64,000 bases of DNA from Trema orientale. Its lineage: Eukaryota > Streptophyta > Magnoliopsida > Rosales > Cannabaceae. Both the position numbers and the translations under genes were made by a program. Numbering within the stretch: the stretch's first letter is position 1; each line of letters starts with the position of its first letter. Shown here piece by piece: positions 58,565-64,000 of the stretch. The DNA lies in assembly GCA_002914845.1 (NCBI GenBank), contig JXTC01000001.1, forward strand, positions 2,907,204 through 2,971,203. The letters run 5' to 3'. The notes beneath the pieces are model-generated. The model searched no databases. It was not told the origin of the DNA and worked only from the letters and a program-made list of their open reading frames with translations.

Positions 58565-59910
58565 GGGGAATTTTACAATAAGGAACCTAAAAACTTCCCT
58601 AACATTAGAGAATAAAATGCATCATTTCAATTGGCTGTCAAATGAGATCTATAATAGATCTCATGGACCTTTACCTCATTGAATCTCTGCATAAAATATT
58701 ATTTCAATTTAATTATTTAATAAAAACCCTAATTCTACCTTTATGGGGGAAAAAAAAAAGCTACTGCCTAAAAATATCTTTTCAATTGGACTATTGAATT
58801 AAAACTGTACCACTGGTTCAGTTCCCCAATTGTCAGGCACTTTGGAATCAAAAATTTGCCTCAAAATTTAGAAATTTAAAGATAGGACAACGATGTCGAC
58901 TCCGATGATCGAAGAAGAGTACTATACGGGTCCGATGACGAAGCTGGTGTGCATGATTGGGCCCGAGATGTGCGACTTGGAGCAGCTCGAGGTATTGGCA
59001 ATGAGAGGCATAAGCATAACATGTGTGATTCGTGAACAGTGCAGTGGTGGAGCATGTAAGGAGGCTGAATAAAGAGAATAGTACGCGATAGTAATCTTTG
59101 ATGGACAAAGAGGGAAGTGAGATCCACAAGGGTGATCTTAGAGGCGAAAACTCCGTCAAAGCAGAGTTTATGCTTATGTTTATAGTTTGTGTATAGTTTA
59201 TGTACATATGCTTGTGTTTATAGTTTATGTATAGTTCATTATATTTTGCAACAATAAGAATTTCTATTACCATTATTAGAAAAAAAAAAAAAAAAAGTTT
59301 CCATCTACCTGTCTATATCTACATTTGCCTTCTTATCTGAAAATTAGAAATTAAATTACTTATGGTGTTTGCAAGAATTAATTACTACCAATAATACCGT
59401 GCACAAAATTGGTTAAAATATTGTTAGACAATAAACTCATACAAATTATTAAAAAAAAAAAGAAATCAGGAAAATAATTTCTTAACGTGTTTGGAAATTT
59501 GTAGAAGAAGATTGCCCAGGTAAAATAAAATAAAATAATGAAATTAAAGATTTCTTCATTCTAACAACTAATCAAATGAAATAATAAGAGCATATAAATA
59601 GATTTTCGCCATAGAATTCGACGAGCTACAAGAACAAAAACCTATATCTACTAGAACAATAATTGTTTGGAACTTTACCGAGCATTGTCGCTGGAGATGG
59701 AGGCTGGGGCTTTTTATTTTCTTTTTTTTTTTCAAAGATAGAATAAGGGTTTTCATTTAATAGTTCAATTGAAATAATATTTTGAGCAGAGATTAAATGA
59801 GACAAGATCCATCGTATATTTAATAGACCTCATTTGACAGTCAATTTAAATGATGTATTTTGTTCCCTAACATTGGGGAAGTTTTTGGGTTCCTTATTGT
59901 AGAACTCCCC
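58565..59910. mobile_element. Pack-MULE-like element nested in the CACTA-like element
   Basis: The ends are inverted copies of about 200 bp starting GGGGAATTTTACAATAAGG and GGGGAGTTCTACAATAAGG, continuing through TTCCCTAACATT, AATTGRCTGTCAAATGAG and CTCTGC. The flanks AAAAGTATA (58556-58564) and AAAAGTATG (59911-59919) match at 8 of 9. The inside carries a fragment of a plastid pyruvate kinase gene. It has no transposase. Confidence 0.82.
58890..59165 (+). pseudogene. Captured plastid pyruvate kinase (PKP-type) fragment
   Basis: Plastid pyruvate kinase makes pyruvate and ATP from phosphoenolpyruvate for fatty-acid synthesis. Reading across frames gives DNDVDSDDRRRVLYG, then TKLVCMIGPEMCDLEQLEVL, AMRGISI, REQ, VVEHVRRLNKEN and MDKEGSEIHKGDL. 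These follow the order of the PKP N-terminal region (TKLVCTIGP, LEALAVGGM, VIERVRRLN, MDTEGSEIHMGDL). Small deletions remove the VARINMCH loop, and there are two stops and shifts. It covers roughly 90 residues of a protein of about 550. The fragment lies inside a MULE-like element, so it is gene capture, not a local gene. Confidence 0.75.
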
Positions 59911-60439
59911 AAAAGTATGTTTAGTCATAATAAATTATTATTTTTATAACTAATTAATATTTTTAGCAACAAGACTTTTAAAATAAGACATAAAAATATT
60001 GACATTCTTTTAACCATGAATTTTTTATTTTTAGTCACAATTTTTGTCGTCACTAAAATTAAGATTTTTTGTAGTGCATATTTAATCGGGAGGGGAAAAA
60101 AAAAAAACTTGTGGGAGCCAAGTAGGGTTTCCGAAAACGACTGATCTGCCCCTTAAGGCAAACATGGATAAAATCGTCAAAATTTGTTAACTATTAGCAC
60201 ATATCTAATAGTGTTATTTGTCGCATACGTGGATAATAATTAAATAACATGAATAGTAAGAACGCCATATAGGCAGTTAGCGTCTTTTGGGGCCCCTTGA
60301 TCGAAAGTATTGCGCTTATGTAGTCCATTCCATTGGGTATTAGGAGACACTAATTTGGTGTACAACATGAAATTTTTGTGAGAAATTATCATTAAAAATG
60401 TTGTATTTGTTTTTTTTTTTTTTTTGGATGAAAAGAAAT

Positions 60440-61395
60440 ACTCCCAAATTTGGGTGTTCTATAACCTAAACCCTGAAGTTTGGACTCTGCAAAATAATAA
60501 CTTGAGATTAAGAACTTGCAAAATTTGATACACTGCATTGATTTTTTGACCATTTATAGTGGCAAAAAGATTAATATTCTTCATTAAAACTAGATTAGTC
60601 CTTATTATTTTCCTTAGTTTTTATAGAATTATTATTTTTTATTTATTAAAGTTAGAAGAATTTACACCAAGGGGGTCTACTAAACTCTCATGATGAAAAA
60701 ATAGACTCACCCAGAAATATTTTTAAAACTAATCTCTATTGTCATGTCACATAGATAAAATTAACTGACTACCATATTTTCTAATAAACCCTAATATATT
60801 CTTCTCCAACAAACTTCAAACTATTTTTGCTACCACCGCCGGTCCCAATCCCAACTCTGGCGGCACCTCCGCTCGACTAGAGTCGAGAATTTTTGACTGC
60901 GATCGAACTTGTTTTGCCGCTTCTCCCAAATGTTCTGATCGATTTTCATTCGGCAGCCAAAAAATTTTGACTTGAACCACTGTTCGACTTGGCTACAAGC
61001 CACCGGTCGAAAATTTTCGACTGGGTCGAACAACCGTTTGACCGTAGTCAAGTATGGTTGGCCGCCTTTCCAGCGTTGCTTCCTTCACTTTTGACTTTTT
61101 TGACTGGGTCGAGTCATGAGTAATTTTGGAACTCTAAAATTTTCATTAAATGACATGGTATAAACATCCTAATTTTGTAAATGGCTTATAGGTTATCCTT
61201 TTTTTCACCACATGTATTAAAAAAGGAGTCAAAATTGATCATGCCCATTAAAGTTATTCAAGAAGTCAATTCAAAGTATTAATTTGCAGAAATTCTTCAT
61301 CTCAGGATATTATTTTACAGAGACCAAATTTTATGGTTTAAATTGCAGAACATTTAAACCTTAGGATACTTTTTGCAGTTTACTCTTTTTTTTTT
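60440..61395. repeat. Loose inverted pair around the second TCGAC-rich repeat
   Basis: Words near 60485-60560 (CTGCAAAATAATAACTTGAG, ACTTGCAAAAT) recur reversed at about 61270-61390 (CTGTAAAATAATATCCTGAG, TTCTGCAAATTA). The pair encloses the inverted TCGAC-rich repeat. The TIRs are imperfect, so this may be an old non-autonomous element. Confidence 0.4.
60640..61235 (-). repeat. TCGAC-rich dispersed repeat, inverted copy
   Basis: On the minus strand it matches 36720-37315 in order: TTTTTTAATACATGTGGTGA, ATTTACAAAATTAGGA, CATGACTCGACCCAGTC, GTCGAAAATTTTCGAC, GATCGCAGTCAAAAATTC, GGCGGTGGTAGC, AGTTTGTTGGAGAA and GTGTAAATTCTT. The same CG-containing core contrasts with the AT-rich flanks. Non-coding. 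Confidence 0.7.
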
Positions 61396-61399
61396 TTTC

Positions 61400-64000
61400 C
61401 TTATAACAACCAACGTTTTCTGAAATGTTAAATTAAACTTTTATCTTGGATAATTTGTTATATATTTTCCTAGACTTCATATCAAATGCGGCCCTCTCGA
61501 ATGAACAAAATTGGAGAAAATTAATAAGAAAAATTCGATAGAATTGCCCTTGAAAAACATTGATAAGCAAAATTTCACTTAAGGTACCTTTGCGAGGTAT
61601 TGTTCTTTAAGGATAATTCTATTTTCTTTTTGATTTCCTTCAATTTGATAGGGTCTTAATAATCAAGAGATATAATTGATAAATAGAACATATAAAATTG
61701 GTAGGTTTAATTTGACATGCATTTTAAAAAACAAAGAAATATTCATCAAAACATTAATAAATATAGGTTCATTTACTGTGATGATTTCCCAATTTTTTTG
61801 GACAAAATACTCGGTGGTAAGACTTATCTATAGTGTATAGCTTTTTGTCTTTTTTTTTTGTTTTGTTTTTTTTTTCCCCCACATCAAAATCAAACAAGAA
61901 ACCATAGAAAAGAAAAAATCAAACGAGACCTTGCACGATGAAACTATAATATATAGTTCAAAAGCATGGAGCATGGATTATAGAAGAATAAATAAGTAAT
62001 TTTGTATGGGTTCATCAACATTGTTTATGTCTCTATGTTGGGGAATGAACGGTACAAGGATACCTTGTCCCCTGTTGTCGTTGTTTCTTTTTTTTTTTTT
62101 CGCTGAAGGTTTCGTGTTTTCCCTTGATGCTGTGGAAATATTGTCATTTTTCTAAAATTCTTTTTTTTTTTAATAGAAAGTGGAAATGTTGGTTTTTCCG
62201 TACGCAGTTTGACAAGTTCAAAGCTTCTAAAGCCAACCAGAAAATTCCACGTGGTCAAGATGGAGCAACTTGGCAACTTTGCCACACCTGCTTGCTTAAT
62301 TAAATTTATAATTAGTGGTTTCAGTTTCAGTTAGATGTTTGTTTTTTCAAGGGACACTTTTTCCATAGTGGGCTACCTAACTGCACTACGATAGGGACGT
62401 GACCCAAAGACCAATAATAAACCTCATTAGAATCACATATTTTTTAGGACATATTGTATTTTTCCACCCCAAATTAAAACTTTTGTCCTCTAAACTTTTT
62501 TTTTTTTTGTTGCAAAAATTCTCCGATACATTTGTTTGTAAAATTGAAAATTGATCCTTATAAGTTGACGGGATGCCGATATGCCTATTATTTTAGCATT
62601 TTTTTCGTAGAAATTTATTTAAAAATTCATTTTTTTTCTCCTCCTTTCTCTTCCTTTCCCTTCATTCCTTCCCTTCCTCTCCTTTCCTTCCATCCCCTCC
62701 ATAATGAATACCCATTCAAGAAGTGAAAAAAAGAAAGAAAGAATAAATTAGCTTATAAAGAAAGAATAAATTAGCTTATATTTATATCCCAAGATAATGG
62801 CACTAACCAAATTAAGTATTGATATCCAATATTCAAATTTTTGGTTTAAGGGATGTTGCCCCTTAAACCAAACTCTTTTTTTTTATTAAGAGGAAAAAAA
62901 AAGAAGAAAAACAGTAGATCACATGACTCTGAGCCTTTTGCTGTCTAAGTTTTAGGTTTGGGGATTTTGTCTTAAAATTTGAGAAAATAAATTTCTTTAG
63001 TCCCAAAAGGAAAAAAAAAAAAAAGGAAAAAAAACTTAGTCCCACCTAAATAATACAATTACCACATTACTCTCCGAAAAATACGTAGCTTACATAGAAT
63101 GATGCATCAGTCATACCATTTGAGTTACACATGGGAGTTAACAGAGTAACTCTTTTCTAATAAACAAATAAGATATAGAGACCTTTTGCAACAAAAAATA
63201 GTTTAGAAGTAAATGTCTACACAGCCAACAATTACAAGGGAGAAATATAATTTATTCTTTTTTAATTTAAAAAAAAATCGAATTCATATCCCAATATATT
63301 GCTACTTTCGTCTATGACATATTGCTAGCTCCATATCCCGGTTTTTGGGTTTGACTATATCTTGTATCAAAATCTTAGTATATGATCACATAATGAATAA
63401 TTTAATATATATATTTAAAATATTATTGCCAATCTCTGTCTCCACCAATTGCTTATAGGTCCAAAACCCTTAATTGTGTTGGTGATTATTAAAGCAATTA
63501 CTGTAAGATCACAAGTTTTTTTATTTATTCATTTTTTTTTTTTATGGAGTACCACTTATTACTTTGCCAACCTCCGAGTAGAATTGTCAAAAAGAATCTG
63601 AACCTTCTGTTTCAGGTTTTACCAGTAGTCTAAGGCACGAGTTTTATCGGTTCTAGTGTTCAAATCAAGGCTCACTTAGTCACTTGCGTCATATTGCTAT
63701 CTTATTCGATCATTGCTTACGTATATGAATGATAATTAATCTAAACATCTAAGTTCTAGCTAACACTAATAATCAATAATGAAACAATGTAAAAGGTAGC
63801 ATAGTAGAAAAGTTGAAAACCTAAGTATAGGCTTTGTTACTTTTTATTTCCTCGTGTATGAGAGGTATGAGAGGTTGAAGGAAAATATTGCCATTGCCAC
63901 GGAGAGTATGTCGTATAGGACTATAGTTCCTATTTATAAGAAAATAAAACGTTCGTACTACCTATATTTAGCATGTAATGTATATTGTATATATATAACT
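61400..64000. other. AT-rich sequence, no gene supported
   Basis: The stretch has homopolymer runs, a polypyrimidine block (62637-62700), a 23 bp tandem duplication (AAGAAAGAATAAATTAGC plus TTATA at about 62733-62778) and a strong short hairpin GGTTTAAGGG...CCCCTTAAACC at about 62843-62868. I see no coding domain, RNA gene or defined transposon. Confidence 0.4.

Larger units (their letters stand above)
58382..60076. mobile_element. CACTA-like element, left end in the gap
   Basis: The right end, read backwards from 60076, begins CACTACAAAAAATCTTAATT, the typical terminus of plant CACTA (En/Spm) elements. Sub-terminal TAGTGAC/TAGTCACA words cluster at both sides (58388-58560 and 60033-60060), which is also usual for the group. 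The middle is taken up by a later MULE-like insertion at 58565-59910. No transposase is seen. Confidence 0.55.

Noticed and set aside
58848..59273. Minus-strand open frames of 141 and 83 codons
   Set aside because: They are antisense to the pyruvate kinase fragment, whose recognisable motifs are on the + strand.

Overview
This is AT-rich plant nuclear DNA, almost certainly from a flowering plant and probably a dicot. The evidence is the density of plant-type Ty1/copia and Ty3/gypsy remnants, the many foldback MITEs, the MULE-like elements carrying plant gene fragments (plastid pyruvate kinase, receptor-like kinase), and the absence of long open frames. I see no intact host protein gene, rRNA, tRNA or CRISPR. 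It is a transposon graveyard with decayed gene pieces. Assembly gaps lie at 12998-13665, 42670 (one base) and 58175-58381.

Layout. 1-9.4 kb: a foldback MITE, a broken intron-bearing pseudogene of the SRP receptor beta subunit, LTR-like debris, a degenerate + strand copia element with part of its 3' LTR, then several MITEs, three of them bounded by TA dinucleotide tracts. 9.5-28.0 kb: the most striking part, a large array of gene-like units of about 0.6-0.8 kb. Each has a TATA-like box, a CT-rich leader, an ATG followed by a hydrophobic N-terminus, a 24-27 bp minisatellite and a conserved tail. In the left part the units form A-B dimers of about 1.95 kb, and every complete B unit carries the same hAT-like MITE at the same site. 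A gypsy element (LTR 12.24-14.50 kb plus partial gag) interrupts the array. From about 22.87 to 28.01 kb the units are on the minus strand.

21.7-34.3 kb: the 3' end and LTR of a copia element in + orientation (21666-22573), and the body and partial 5' LTR of a copia element in minus orientation (28013-34282). Turning 21666-28012 around would rejoin these into one element with a near-perfect 5 bp target duplication and would place all array units head to tail. This points to an inversion or a local assembly flip.

34.3-64 kb: AT-rich DNA with nested non-autonomous elements. These include a copia gag/protease remnant with a Tourist-like MITE, a MULE-like element holding a receptor-kinase fragment (47307-48467), one with a perfect 9 bp duplication (49200-50894), another at 55017-56309, a solo LTR with a perfect 5 bp duplication (56699-57216), and a MULE-like element carrying a plastid pyruvate kinase fragment (58565-59910) inside a CACTA-like element. 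Two inverted copies of a repeat rich in TCGA/TCGAC words lie near 37 and 61 kb. Nothing here forms a working pathway; the interest lies in the array, its rearrangement and the captured gene fragments.
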